Shown here in pieces: positions 1 through 8,327 of a DNA stretch of 64,000 nt. The stretch comes from Methylomagnum ishizawai. GTDB lineage: Bacteria > Pseudomonadota > Gammaproteobacteria > Methylococcales > Methylococcaceae. The DNA lies in NCBI RefSeq assembly GCF_019670005.1, contig NZ_AP019783.1, positions 4,304,150 to 4,368,149 of the forward strand, in the 5' to 3' direction. The notes under the pieces were generated by a model. The model worked only from the letters and a program-made list of their open reading frames with translations. It was not told the DNA's origin and ran no database searches. Numbering within the stretch: position 1 is the first letter of the stretch; every line of letters begins with the position of its first letter. The position numbers and the translations under genes were made by a program.

Positions 1-2
1 AT

Positions 3-764
3 ACCCTGACCATCACCGCCGACGGCCAGACCTTCCAGCGCGTCGCCAAACAAAATTTCCAGATATTGGAAGACCTGGTCCGGGTCGCCGTCCACCGCGA
101 CACCCAGGCCGAACCGCATACCCTGGGCCTGACCGTCACCCCGAATCCCCAGGCCATCCAGCCCGACAGCCTGGTGGTGAAGGCCAAGCTGGCCGGGCAA
201 TCCGCCGAACTGGCGGCGGAGCGCGAAGGCACGGCTTGGCGCTACACCCTGCCGTTGGCCGCCCACGGCACCGTGAATTTCTCGGCCCAGGCCAAAACCC
301 TGGACGGCAAGAGCGTGGCCGTGCCGATCAAGCCGCTGGTCCTGGGGGAAACGGCACCAGCGGAACCCGCCCATGGTCACGAACCGATCCCACATACACC
401 GGCCAGCGCCCAGGGCCATGAACCCGCCGCGCACGAACCCGCCGAACCCCGGCACGAACCCGTCCAGCACACACCGGCCAGCGCCCAAGACCACCAACCG
501 CCCGCCGATCCGCACGACCACGAACCCGCCGCGCACGAACCGCCCGCCGATCCGCATGAACACGATTCCGCGCCGGAACACCATGAACCCGTAGCGACGG
601 AACCAGAACCCACCGCCGCCCATGCCGAAAACTGGCCGGTCACCGCGGCGGAAGCCCTGGGCATCAATGTCGCGCTCATCGCCGCCGGCTTCTTCGCCCA
701 CCGCCAGTTCAAGCAACGCAAAGCGGCCGCCCTCGCCAAACTGCTGGGCAAACTCTCGCCCTGA
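3..764 (+). CDS. Membrane-anchored His/Pro-rich protein, 5' end outside window
   Basis: The reading frame is open to the left edge, so the N-terminus is missing. The visible part has a beta-rich region (to about position 350), then a low-complexity linker (about 360-610) rich in His, Pro, Glu and Ala with recurring HEPAAHEP and HTPASAQ units, then one hydrophobic segment (ALGINVALIAAGFFAH, 655-705) and a basic tail. The topology suggests an extracytoplasmic domain tethered by a C-terminal helix. The histidine density could bind metal, but that is inference. It is followed closely by two other membrane proteins on the same strand. Family not recognised. Confidence 0.75.
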   Translation, partial: TLTITADGQTFQRVAKQNFQILEDLVRVAVHRDTQAEPHTLGLTVTPNPQAIQPDSLVVKAKLAGQSAELAAEREGTAWRYTLPLAAHGTVNFSAQAKTLDGKSVAVPIKPLVLGETAPAEPAHGHEPIPHTPASAQGHEPAAHEPAEPRHEPVQHTPASAQDHQPPADPHDHEPAAHEPPADPHEHDSAPEHHEPVATEPEPTAAHAENWPVTAAEALGINVALIAAGFFAHRQFKQRKAAALAKLLGKLSP

Positions 765-774
765 GGCCGCGCCC

Positions 775-1440
775 ATGGAGGAAACCGCCGTCATGATCGA
801 AATCCCCCAACTGGCCGCCGTCCTGGCCACCGAGGCCATCGTCGCCCTCCTGTGCGCCCTGGTCTTGCTATGGTACCTGGGCGCGAGGAAAACCCGCGCC
901 GAACGGGGCGAAGCCGCCGCCCTGGTGGAGCGCATCAACAGCGAAGACGAAGCCCACGAACAACGGCTCGCCCAGGCCCTTTCGGACGGCGGCGGCCTCG
1001 CCCCTTCCCTGCGCGACAGCGTCCTCACCGAAGTCCTGAACAAGGAAAAAGCCCTGTACCGGCAGGCCATACAAGCCTTCCTCAGCCGCGACCCCGCCAA
1101 GCTGGCCGAGATCGACCGCCACGTCCGGGGCATTTCCGAACCTTACTGCCGCTTGATCGCGGAGTTGCTGCGCCAAACCCCGCACCCGGAATCCAACGCC
1201 GGACTCGAAGCCGAACTGGAACAAGTCCAGGCCGAAAACGCCGAGTTGCAACACCGGCTCGGGACGACCCTACAAGCCTTGGAGGATGTCTCGCAGGAAT
1301 ACGCCCGCATGTTCGGCAACCCCCATACGGCACAGGAGCTTAGCGCCAGCCTGGACCGGGTGCTGGCCGCGTTCGGGCGGATCACCGAGCCGGGCGGAGC
1401 CACGACCGGCACGGACGGCCCACCCGAGCCTCCCGCATGA
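775..1440 (+). CDS. Membrane protein with coiled coil, unknown function
   Basis: About 221 residues. An N-terminal transmembrane helix (roughly residues 14-36) is followed by a charged cytoplasmic region with helical, coiled-coil character (around residues 40-180; QAENAELQHRL segment) and a Gly/Pro-rich end. A second ATG at 793 has a well-placed GGAGG at 777-781 and may be the real start. The stop overlaps the next ATG (ATGA at 1437-1440), so the two are translationally coupled. Not recognised; it shares its general plan (one TM helix plus helical tail) with the next gene. Confidence 0.75.
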   Translation: MEETAVMIEIPQLAAVLATEAIVALLCALVLLWYLGARKTRAERGEAAALVERINSEDEAHEQRLAQALSDGGGLAPSLRDSVLTEVLNKEKALYRQAIQAFLSRDPAKLAEIDRHVRGISEPYCRLIAELLRQTPHPESNAGLEAELEQVQAENAELQHRLGTTLQALEDVSQEYARMFGNPHTAQELSASLDRVLAAFGRITEPGGATTGTDGPPEPPA

Positions 1441-2423
1441 ACGCGCTGGCCTGGGTCTTGTTGGGCGAACTGGTGGTGGCGATGGCGGCGCTGGCCTTGG
1501 GTTTGGCGCTGGCCGGGCGGCGGCGCTCCCAACGGCGATGGGCGGCGCTGGAAACACTGCTGGACGGCGTGGCCAAGGGCGAGAAACGGCGGCGGCTGGA
1601 ATTACAGGACGGACTGGAATCCCACCATGGCCTGGACACCGAGACCGCGGAACGGGTCGGCGCGGCCTTGTATGCGGAAGAAAAGGCATTCCTTCGGGAA
1701 CTGGTCCCCCTGCTGGCGGGCGGCGATCCCGCCCAGCTCACCGCGTTGCGCCCCGCGCTGACCACGCTCATGGACCGCCAACTCGCCGTGCTGGGCGAGG
1801 CCCACGCCACCGCGCACCGGCTTGGTGAAAGCCCGGAGCCCCCTTGGGAAGACGATCCGGCCGGGATCGACCCGCCAGTGCTAGAAGACTCCACCGAGGC
1901 ATTCCCCCAAGCCGCCGCCGACGCGGCTTCCCTGGATACCTGGGACGACACAGCGCCGGAATCCGCCGACCCGACGCCCCCGGCAGGCTGGGACACCCCC
2001 GCCGACGACGGCACCGCGACAGCCCTGCCACAGGAAGAAACCGGACCGGCGAGCGGGGAAGATGCGCCTTGGCCCGAAGCCCCGCTCGAATCCGCCGAAG
2101 ACGCGACAACCTTGGAAACCTGGGACACCCCCGACGCGGCGACGAACACGCCTCAAGCAGAAGCCGGATTCATGTCCGGGGAAAATACGCCCTGGCCGGA
2201 AGACCCACCCGCCCCCCTGGAATTCACCGACGACGGCACGGCGGAGACGCCAAAGGAAGAAGCCGAGCCGCCCCCTGGGGAAGACGCGCCCTCCCAAGAG
2301 CCCGACACCCCGACCCCGGACGAAACCGCCCTCTTGATGGCCGCTTGGCAAAGCATGATGGCGGACGACTCGCCCACGGCCCCACCGGAACCCAGCACCC
2401 GGCCCGATCCCCCCCACAAGTAA
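1437..2423 (+). CDS. Membrane protein with long acidic repetitive tail
   Basis: 328 residues. An N-terminal TM helix (about 5-27) and a helical domain (about 30-130) are followed by a long tail (about 135-328) dominated by Glu, Asp, Pro, Ala and Thr. Imperfect repeats of the type EEAEPPPGEDAPW, LETWDTPDAA and TALPQEETGPA recur three or four times. The start overlaps the stop of the upstream gene by 4 bp. The repeats and strong negative charge suggest a disordered region. No known family could be assigned; it probably works with its two upstream neighbours. Confidence 0.72.
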   Translation: MNALAWVLLGELVVAMAALALGLALAGRRRSQRRWAALETLLDGVAKGEKRRRLELQDGLESHHGLDTETAERVGAALYAEEKAFLRELVPLLAGGDPAQLTALRPALTTLMDRQLAVLGEAHATAHRLGESPEPPWEDDPAGIDPPVLEDSTEAFPQAAADAASLDTWDDTAPESADPTPPAGWDTPADDGTATALPQEETGPASGEDAPWPEAPLESAEDATTLETWDTPDAATNTPQAEAGFMSGENTPWPEDPPAPLEFTDDGTAETPKEEAEPPPGEDAPSQEPDTPTPDETALLMAAWQSMMADDSPTAPPEPSTRPDPPHK

Positions 2424-2425
2424 GC

Positions 2426-2444
2426 GCGGATGAATCCGCCCTAC
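2426..2444 (-). repeat. GTAG-type REP palindrome
   Basis: On the minus strand: GTAG, one G, then GCGGAT-TC-ATCCGC. This has the form of a repetitive extragenic palindrome of the class mobilised by RAYT enzymes, one of which lies at 11107-11637. It may also act as a weak terminator for the preceding gene. Confidence 0.5.
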
Positions 2445-2647
2445 GAACCGGGGCCGTATTTGGCGCGGCAGGCTTGTTCCAAGGCTTGCTGGATGGCGGG
2501 ACGCCGGGCCGGGCCAAGTCCGCCCACCCGTAGACGCCGCAGCCTTCCCGGCCTCGGCTTTATCGGCGGACGGGCATGGAGACCAAGGCGGCGGCGCCCC
2601 ATCTCCCCGCCGCATCGATAGGCATCGGGCCACATCCTAAGAACGAT

Positions 2648-2677
2648 CCGCTATAACCATTTTTTGTTTTATTCTTT
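2648..2677 (+). promoter_or_regulatory. Putative sulfur-regulon control site 1
   Basis: CCGCTATAACC (2648-2658) followed 10 bp later by TTATTCTTT (2669-2677). Both words recur in the same order upstream of cysT (7360-7370 and 7409-7417). The position ahead of a sulfate gene cluster suggests a CysB-like regulator site; this is inference from the shared words. Confidence 0.35.
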
Positions 2678-2768
2678 TTTGTTCAATCCGGGCGTTGCTA
2701 CCATGCTCCGCAATAGCGGATGGGCCGGTCCCATCCATTCCATCAGCGTGCCGCCCGGACCCACACCC

Positions 2769-2978
2769 ATGGCCTTCGACCACCGCCCCCCCCACGCCGA
2801 CCCCGAACCCGGCGCGAAAAAAATCCTGGAAGCCCTGCGCGGCCTCCGCTTCGGCTCGGTGGAAATCACCGTCCACGAGGGCCGCATCGTCCAGATCGAG
2901 CGCAAGGAGAAATTCCGTCTGAACCTCGCCTGCCCCGAAGCCAGCGAACCGGAAGTCCTGGAAGCCCGCCGGTCCTGA
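2769..2978 (+). CDS. YezD-like (DUF2292) small protein
   Basis: 69 residues from ATG 2769; an upstream ATG at 2703 would add 22 residues with poor coding character. The core ALRGLRFGSVEITVHEGRI followed by VQIERKEKFR matches the compact YezD/DUF2292 fold, which often sits beside sulfate or sulfonate uptake and assimilation genes. Here it lies immediately upstream of a porin and the sulfate-binding protein, which fits. Its biochemical role is not established. It is probably cotranscribed with the porin, 108 bp downstream. Confidence 0.7.
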   Translation: MAFDHRPPHADPEPGAKKILEALRGLRFGSVEITVHEGRIVQIERKEKFRLNLACPEASEPEVLEARRS

Positions 2979-3086
2979 CCGCCCCGCCCCATACCCGGCC
3001 TACCGGACCCCCGGCGGCAACCCTAAGAAACTTGGCGGACCGACCGGAACACCGGAAGCCCCGAGCATTGCGACAAAGGCAAAACC

Positions 3087-4961
3087 ATGAATAACCGATG
3101 GACCCAACGCCTGGCGACCGGCGCGGGCGCGGCTTGGTTGGTGGGTTTCGCGCCCACCGCTCCGGCCCTCACCGACGAACAGCGTTTCGAGCGCCTGGAA
3201 CGCCATATCCTGGAACTGGAAAAACGGCTGGAACATTCCGAGACCGAGAACGCCAAGCTCCGCGCCAAGCTTTCCCCGTCCGCCGCCAGCGCGGAAGCCC
3301 CGGCCAGGACCACCGCCGTCGATCCCCAGGTGAAGGCGCTGGACCAAAAGGTCAAGGTGCTGGAACGCAAGCTGGAAGTGGACAAGGAAGCGGCGGACAA
3401 CGCCAAGAAAACCCAGGCCAAGATCGAGGCCGGCCCGGATACGGGTTTCCGCATCACTTCCGCCGACGGCGAAAACCAGCTCCGGCTGCGCGGTTTCGTG
3501 CAGGCCGACGGCGATTTCTTCCTGGACGACAATCCCCACAATGGCGAGGGCGTCGGCCTCAATGCGGCGGGCCAGCCCAATCCCATCCAGGCCGGCACCG
3601 GGCTCGGGGTCGATAAATTCACCATCCGCCGCGCCCGCCTGCAATTCGCGGGCACCTTGTTCAAATATGCCGACTTCCTGGTCGCGCCGGATTTCGGGGG
3701 CGGGCAGGCGCGTTTGTTCGACGCCACCCTCGACCTGCATTATTTCCGCTTCGCCAGCCTCGCCGTGGGCAAGCAGAAAGCCCCGGTCAGCCTGGAACGC
3801 ATCCAGGCCGCGCCCCACCTCCTGTTCGTGGAACGCGCCTATCCCACCGAATTGGCCCCGAACCGCGATATCGGCGTGATGCTGCACGGCGAATTCGGCA
3901 AGCCCGGCTACGAGCCGAAATACACCTTCGTCAACCAATCGACCGAGTTCCTCAGCTACCAGTTCGGCGTGTTCAACGGCACCGCCGACAACCAGGCCGT
4001 GCAGAATTCCGACACCGCCACCTTCGACGACAAAGCCTTCGATGGCCGCATCTTCTCGCATCCGTTCCAGCATTCCGGCGTGGATTCCTTGGAAGGGCTG
4101 GGCCTGGGCGTCGCGGGTAGCTACGGCACCCCGACCAACCAGAACAACCTGCCCGCCCTGGTCTCCCCCGGCCAGAACAACATCCTGACCTATGCCACCG
4201 GCACCACCCAGGCCGGTTCCAGCACCGCCGTCGCCGTGACCCAGGCCAATACCCCCGCGACCGGCAAGCAAACCATCACCACCACGACCACCACCACGAC
4301 CACCAGTTTCTCGGCGGCCCTGGCGGATGGCGAACGCTACCGCATCTACCCGCAGGCGTATTGGTACTGGGGACCGTTCGGGTTGTTCGGGGAATACGCC
4401 TATTCCTCGCAGGACTTGGCGGTGCAACAGACCGACACCACCACCACCGCCGTCAAGACCGATGTCCGCTCGACCGTGGCCTCCAACACCACCTCCACCA
4501 CGTCCAAGACCACGACCAGCGCCAGCGCCAGCGGTCCCCGCAACGTGAATCCAACCCGCCAGGACAACCAAGCCTGGCAGATCGCCGCCTCCTACGTGCT
4601 GACCGGCGAGGACAACACCTTCCAGGGCGTCAAGCCGCGCCATCCGTTCAACCCCTTCGAGGGCCAATGGGGCGCTTGGCAATTGGCGGCGCGTTGGAGC
4701 GAACTCGATATCGACAAGGACACCTTCAAGAATTTCGGCACGGCCTCCAAGCCGGTGTACCTGTTCTCCGACCCCCGCAGCTCGGTGCAGCACGCGACCT
4801 CCTGGGCCGTGGGCTTCAACTGGTGGCTGAACCAGAACCTCAAATTCATGGCCGATTACGAGCAGACCCATTTCGAGGGCGGCGCGGTGAACACCGAAAA
4901 ACAAGTCGTGGACCGCCCCACCGAGAAAGTCTTCTTCACCCGTTTCCAATTCACCTATTAG
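3087..4961 (+). CDS. OprO/OprP-family outer membrane porin with Thr-rich insert
   Basis: 624 residues with an N-terminal signal sequence (hydrophobic to about residue 27, ending near PTAPA). A coiled-coil segment follows (about 30-60, ERLERHILELEKRLEHSE), then the porin domain beginning at RLRGFVQADGDFF, with FTIRRARLQFAGTL and APDFGG typical of phosphate-selective porins O and P. The last residue is aromatic (FQFTY), as usual for outer membrane barrels. Two Thr/Ser-rich inserts (about residues 385-410 and 445-490) are unusual for the family and probably lie in loops. The next gene encodes a sulfate-binding protein, so the channel may serve sulfate rather than phosphate; that is inference from context. 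Confidence 0.85.
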   Translation: MNNRWTQRLATGAGAAWLVGFAPTAPALTDEQRFERLERHILELEKRLEHSETENAKLRAKLSPSAASAEAPARTTAVDPQVKALDQKVKVLERKLEVDKEAADNAKKTQAKIEAGPDTGFRITSADGENQLRLRGFVQADGDFFLDDNPHNGEGVGLNAAGQPNPIQAGTGLGVDKFTIRRARLQFAGTLFKYADFLVAPDFGGGQARLFDATLDLHYFRFASLAVGKQKAPVSLERIQAAPHLLFVERAYPTELAPNRDIGVMLHGEFGKPGYEPKYTFVNQSTEFLSYQFGVFNGTADNQAVQNSDTATFDDKAFDGRIFSHPFQHSGVDSLEGLGLGVAGSYGTPTNQNNLPALVSPGQNNILTYATGTTQAGSSTAVAVTQANTPATGKQTITTTTTTTTTSFSAALADGERYRIYPQAYWYWGPFGLFGEYAYSSQDLAVQQTDTTTTAVKTDVRSTVASNTTSTTSKTTTSASASGPRNVNPTRQDNQAWQIAASYVLTGEDNTFQGVKPRHPFNPFEGQWGAWQLAARWSELDIDKDTFKNFGTASKPVYLFSDPRSSVQHATSWAVGFNWWLNQNLKFMADYEQTHFEGGAVNTEKQVVDRPTEKVFFTRFQFTY

Positions 4962-4994
4962 AAAGCCCCGACCCACAGCACAGGCATCCCCACC

Positions 4995-6002
4995 ATGAAA
5001 ACCATCGCCCAGGCGCTGAAAGCGCTGTTGTTCGCCTCCACCCTCGCCCTGGCCCAGCAGGCCGCCGCCGGGGAATTGACCCTCCTTAACGTGTCCTACG
5101 ACCCGACCCGCGAATTCTACGAGGACTACAACGCGGCCTTCGCCAAGTATTGGAAAGGCAAGCAGCACGAGGACGTGTCCGTCAACCAATCCCACGGCGG
5201 CTCCGGCAAGCAGGCCCGCGCCGTGATCGACGGCCTGGACGCCGACGTGGTCACCCTGGCCCTGGCCTACGACGTGGACCAGCTCTACCAGAAAGGCAAG
5301 CTGATCCCGGAAAACTGGCAATCGCGCCTGCCCAATAACAGCGCCCCCTACACCTCGACCATGGTGTTCCTGGTGCGGGCGGGCAATCCCCTGGGGATCA
5401 AGGATTGGCCCGACCTCGCCAAACCCGGCGTGGCCGTGGTCACGCCCAACCCCAAGACCTCGGGCGGCGCCCGCTGGAACTACCTGGCGGCCTGGGGCTA
5501 TGGCATGAAGAAACTGGGCGGCGAAGCGGCGGCCAAGGATTTGATCACCAAGATCTACAAGAACACCGCCGTCCTCGACAGCGGTGCCCGTGGCGCGACC
5601 GTGACCTTCGCCGAGCGCGAAATCGGCGATGTGCTGATCACCTGGGAGAACGAGGCGTTCCTGGCGCTCAAGGAATATGGCAAGGACAAATACCAGATCG
5701 TCACGCCCTCGCTCAGCATCCTGGCCGAGCCGCCCGTGACCGTGGTGGACAAGGTGGCGGCGAAGAAGGGCACGGCGGAAGTCGCCAAAGCCTATCTGGA
5801 ATACCTCTATAGCAAGGAGGGCCAGGAACTCGCCGCCAAGCATTTCTACCGCCCGCGCGATCCGGCCATCCTCGCCCAGCACGCCAGCGTGTTCCCCAAG
5901 GTCGAGCTGTTCACCATCGCCGAGGTGTTCGGCGACTGGAATAAGGCCCAGGCCACCCATTTCGCCGATGGCGGGGTGTTCGACCAAATCTACGGACATT
6001 GA
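4995..6002 (+). CDS. sbp: Periplasmic sulfate-binding protein
   Basis: 335 residues with a clear signal peptide (cut near QAAAG). Family hallmarks are visible: [17 protein letters not shown] at the mature start, [23 protein letters not shown], and [16 protein letters not shown]. These match the Sbp/CysP sulfate and thiosulfate receptors; overall similarity is closest to Sbp. It captures sulfate for the CysT-CysW-CysA importer encoded at 7480-10321. It lies 33 bp after the porin gene and is probably in the same operon. Confidence 0.95.
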   Translation: MKTIAQALKALLFASTLALAQQAAAGELTLLNVSYDPTREFYEDYNAAFAKYWKGKQHEDVSVNQSHGGSGKQARAVIDGLDADVVTLALAYDVDQLYQKGKLIPENWQSRLPNNSAPYTSTMVFLVRAGNPLGIKDWPDLAKPGVAVVTPNPKTSGGARWNYLAAWGYGMKKLGGEAAAKDLITKIYKNTAVLDSGARGATVTFAEREIGDVLITWENEAFLALKEYGKDKYQIVTPSLSILAEPPVTVVDKVAAKKGTAEVAKAYLEYLYSKEGQELAAKHFYRPRDPAILAQHASVFPKVELFTIAEVFGDWNKAQATHFADGGVFDQIYGH

Positions 6003-6005
6003 GGA

Positions 6006-6569
6006 ATGGACGTGGCGGCCTCGCTCATCGTGCCCGGCCTCGGCGGTAGCGGCCCCGAGCATTGGCAGACTTGGTGGCAAACCCAAGTCCCGGACGCCGT
6101 GCGCGTCGAGCAGGCCGATTGGCACACCCCGGACCTGGAGCGCTGGGCGCGGCGGGTCGGCGCGGCCTTGGAGCAAACCGGGGAACCGGCGTGGTTGGTG
6201 GCGCATAGCTTCGGCTGCCTGGCCGCGGTCCACGCCGCGCTGGCCCGGCCCGGACGGGTGGCGGGCGCTTTCTTGGTCGCGCCCGCCGATCCGGCGCGGT
6301 TCGGCCTGGACACCGTCCTGCCCGCGACGGCCCTGCCCTTCCCCGCCCTGTTGATCGCCAGCGAGGACGACCCCTGGATGAGCCTCCCCCGCGCCCACGA
6401 GTGGGCCGGGCGTTGGGGCTGTGCCTGCTTCAGCCTGGGCCGGGCCGGGCATATCAATGTCGAAGCGGGCTACGGTCCCTGGCCCGCGGGACTCGGGTTG
6501 TTTGCTTCCTTGCAAGCAGCGGATACGCACCAGCATCGCCCGGCGCAACACCGGATCGCCCAAATCTGA
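6006..6569 (+). CDS. RBBP9/YdeN-type alpha/beta hydrolase
   Basis: 187 residues beginning 3 bp after the sbp stop. LIVPGLGGSGPEHWQ is the oxyanion-hole region; a nucleophile elbow AHSFG (Ser68), an acid in ASEDDPW (Asp121 or 122) and GHIN (His149) complete the triad. This matches the small serine-hydrolase family (RBBP9, Bacillus YdeN). The substrate is unknown. The tight spacing suggests cotranscription with the sulfate receptor, but a functional link is not obvious. The last 25 residues are low quality and the functional domain ends near residue 170. Confidence 0.82.
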   Translation: MDVAASLIVPGLGGSGPEHWQTWWQTQVPDAVRVEQADWHTPDLERWARRVGAALEQTGEPAWLVAHSFGCLAAVHAALARPGRVAGAFLVAPADPARFGLDTVLPATALPFPALLIASEDDPWMSLPRAHEWAGRWGCACFSLGRAGHINVEAGYGPWPAGLGLFASLQAADTHQHRPAQHRIAQI

Positions 6570-6872
6570 GCCGGGCCGGTGCGGCGCGGCGGGTGGGATG
6601 CCGCCCGACCAGCCCGGTTTTCAAGCCTTGCCGACCTGCGCCAAACCCGGCCATCGATTCGCACGGAACTTGCATATTGTAAATTTCCGCACCCGCGCGG
6701 CGGCGGCCACCGCCCACCGCGAGGACACCTACCCGTAACCGGCCCGACATCAAGCCGTCAGCCGACAACTGTTAGGGTATCCGCCGGGCCCAAAGGATCG
6801 GCACCCCTACCCCACCTTTTATCCCCGGCCTGGATCGACCCTTGTTCACTTGGAACTTCGGAGGATATTCCC
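6570..6872. other. Intergenic region, no clear element
   Basis: About 300 bp without a credible gene. An open frame runs through it into the roadblock gene, but the residues before ATG 6873 have no coding character, while a GGAGG (6860-6864) is well placed for that ATG. I see no strong promoter. Confidence 0.5.
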
Positions 6873-7250
6873 ATGCTCGCCACGATTCTTAGCGAACTGA
6901 ACCATCGCTCGGAAGCCATCCTGGTTTCCAGCGTACTGTCGAACGACGGACTGGCGCTGGCCAGCGTCGCCTCGGGCGCGTCTTCCCCCGCCATCGACGA
7001 GGACAACCTGGGCGCGATGAGTTCGGCCCTCATGGCCCTGGGCCACAAAACCGCGGTGGAACTGGTGGGCGACCGGCTCGGCCAAGTCCTGGTCGCGGGC
7101 AAGGCCGGTTCCGTGCTGATGACCCAGGCCGGTCCCGAAGCCATCCTGACCGTGGTCTGCAAGCCGGAAGCCGAGTCGGGCACCATCCTCGGCCATATGC
7201 AGCGGGCGGCCAACGATATCGAAGCCCTGGTCTCGGCCGGCGGCACCTGA
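6873..7250 (+). CDS. Roadblock/LC7 domain protein
   Basis: 125 residues from ATG 6873 (GGAGG 8 bp upstream). The whole chain fits the roadblock/LC7 fold: an N-terminal helix (LATILSELNHRSEAI), strand LVSSVLSNDGLALAS, the central helix (NLGAMSSALMALGHKTAVEL), strands ending in VLMTQAGPEAILTVVC, and a C-terminal helix. Bacterial members such as MglB dimerise and regulate small Ras-like GTPases, but no GTPase gene is nearby. It is followed by a hairpin terminator. Confidence 0.85.
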   Translation: MLATILSELNHRSEAILVSSVLSNDGLALASVASGASSPAIDEDNLGAMSSALMALGHKTAVELVGDRLGQVLVAGKAGSVLMTQAGPEAILTVVCKPEAESGTILGHMQRAANDIEALVSAGGT

Positions 7251-7324
7251 TCCCCGCCCCAACCGGCGCATGCCCCAGCGCCATCCCGGCCCCGCGACGC
7301 CGGTGACACCAGACATCCCTGTTA

Positions 7325-7348
7325 GGCCCGCGGCGCGGGCCATTTTAT
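7325..7348 (+). terminator. Rho-independent terminator after roadblock gene
   Basis: Perfect stem GGCCCGC-GGC-GCGGGCC (7325-7341) followed by ATTTTATT. The U-tract is short and interrupted. Confidence 0.6.
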
Positions 7349-7359
7349 TGGCCGTCCCT

Positions 7360-7417
7360 CCGCTATAACCGGCATTGTTATAACCAAAAAGCATCAAGGT
7401 ATCGCCACTTATTCTTT
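7360..7417 (+). promoter_or_regulatory. Putative sulfur-regulon control site 2
   Basis: CCGCTATAACC (7360-7370), a second TATAACC (7379-7385) and TTATTCTTT (7409-7417) lie in an AT-rich stretch 60-120 bp before cysT. The first and last words are also found upstream of the YezD/porin/sbp unit (2648-2677). It is a candidate CysB-like activator site with the cysTWA promoter. Confidence 0.35.
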
Positions 7418-7479
7418 CATCGCATAAAAACCGCCTGCTACAGTTCGCCGCATCTACCGCCACCGTCCCCGATACCACC

Positions 7480-8301
7480 ATGCTGAAGCAACGCGGCGTC
7501 CTGCCCGGTTTTTCCATCACCCTGGGATTCACGGTGCTATACCTGAGCCTCATCGTGCTGATCCCCCTGTCCGCCACCTTCCTCAAGGCCGGAACGCTGG
7601 GCTGGTCCGGCTTCTGGTCGGTCATCACCGAACCCAGGGTCTTGGCTTCCTATAAGCTGACCTTCGGCGCTTCCCTGGCCGGGGCGCTCATCAACGCCGT
7701 GTTCGGGCTGTTGGTGGCCTGGGTGCTGGTGCGCTACGACTTCTACGGCAAGAAGCTCATCGACGCCCTGGTGGACCTGCCCTTCGCCCTGCCCACCGCC
7801 GTGGCCGGTATTTCGCTGGCGACGCTGTATTCCAACAAGGGCTGGATCGGGAGCCTGACCCAACCCCTGGGCCTCAAGATCGCCTACACCCCGCTGGGCG
7901 TGGTCCTCGCCCTGACCTTCATCGGCCTGCCCTTCGTGGTGCGCACGGTGCAGCCGATCCTGGAGGATTTCGAGGCCGAACTGGAAGAAGCCGCCGCCAG
8001 CCTGGGCGCGAGCCGCTGGCAGACCTTCCGGCTGGTGATCTTCCCGGCCCTGCTGCCGGCCCTGCTGACCGGCTTCGCCCTGGCCTTCGCCCGGGCGGTG
8101 GGCGAATACGGCTCGGTCATCTTCATCGCGGGCAATATCCCCATGGTGTCGGAAATCACCCCCCTGCTCATCATCACCAAGCTGGAGCAATACGACTACG
8201 CCGGGGCCACCGCGCTGGCCGTGTCCATGCTGGTGGTTTCCTTCACGCTGCTGCTCGGCATCAACGCCTTGCAGCGCTGGAGCCAACTGCGCCGCACCTG
8301 A
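7480..8301 (+). CDS. cysT: Sulfate ABC transporter permease CysT (CysU)
   Basis: 273 residues with six predicted membrane helices. The permease coupling (EAA) loop is visible as [23 protein letters not shown] split by the helix turn. [16 protein letters not shown] and [17 protein letters not shown] are typical of sulfate permeases. It pairs with CysW to form the inner-membrane pore that takes sulfate from Sbp. It is followed 26 bp later by cysW in the same operon. Confidence 0.95.
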   Translation: MLKQRGVLPGFSITLGFTVLYLSLIVLIPLSATFLKAGTLGWSGFWSVITEPRVLASYKLTFGASLAGALINAVFGLLVAWVLVRYDFYGKKLIDALVDLPFALPTAVAGISLATLYSNKGWIGSLTQPLGLKIAYTPLGVVLALTFIGLPFVVRTVQPILEDFEAELEEAAASLGASRWQTFRLVIFPALLPALLTGFALAFARAVGEYGSVIFIAGNIPMVSEITPLLIITKLEQYDYAGATALAVSMLVVSFTLLLGINALQRWSQLRRT

Positions 8302-8327
8302 TCCGCCCGTTTCCCGAGGATTCCCCC

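Larger units (their letters stand above)
2424..2768. other. Intergenic region with REP palindrome and probable promoter
   Basis: No credible gene. It holds a GTAG-type palindrome just after the preceding stop (2426-2444), a GC-rich stretch with no clear signal (2450-2640), and then an abrupt AT-rich island (2648-2690) that probably carries the promoter of the YezD/porin/sbp unit. Confidence 0.5.

Noticed and set aside
3000-6563. 1187-codon open frame on the minus strand
   Set aside because: Antisense of porin, sbp and hydrolase genes. It is an artefact of GC-rich codon use; the plus-strand proteins have clear family motifs.
7379-7385. TATAACC as a -10 box for cysT
   Set aside because: No reasonable -35 at 16-18 bp upstream; kept only as part of the putative regulatory site.
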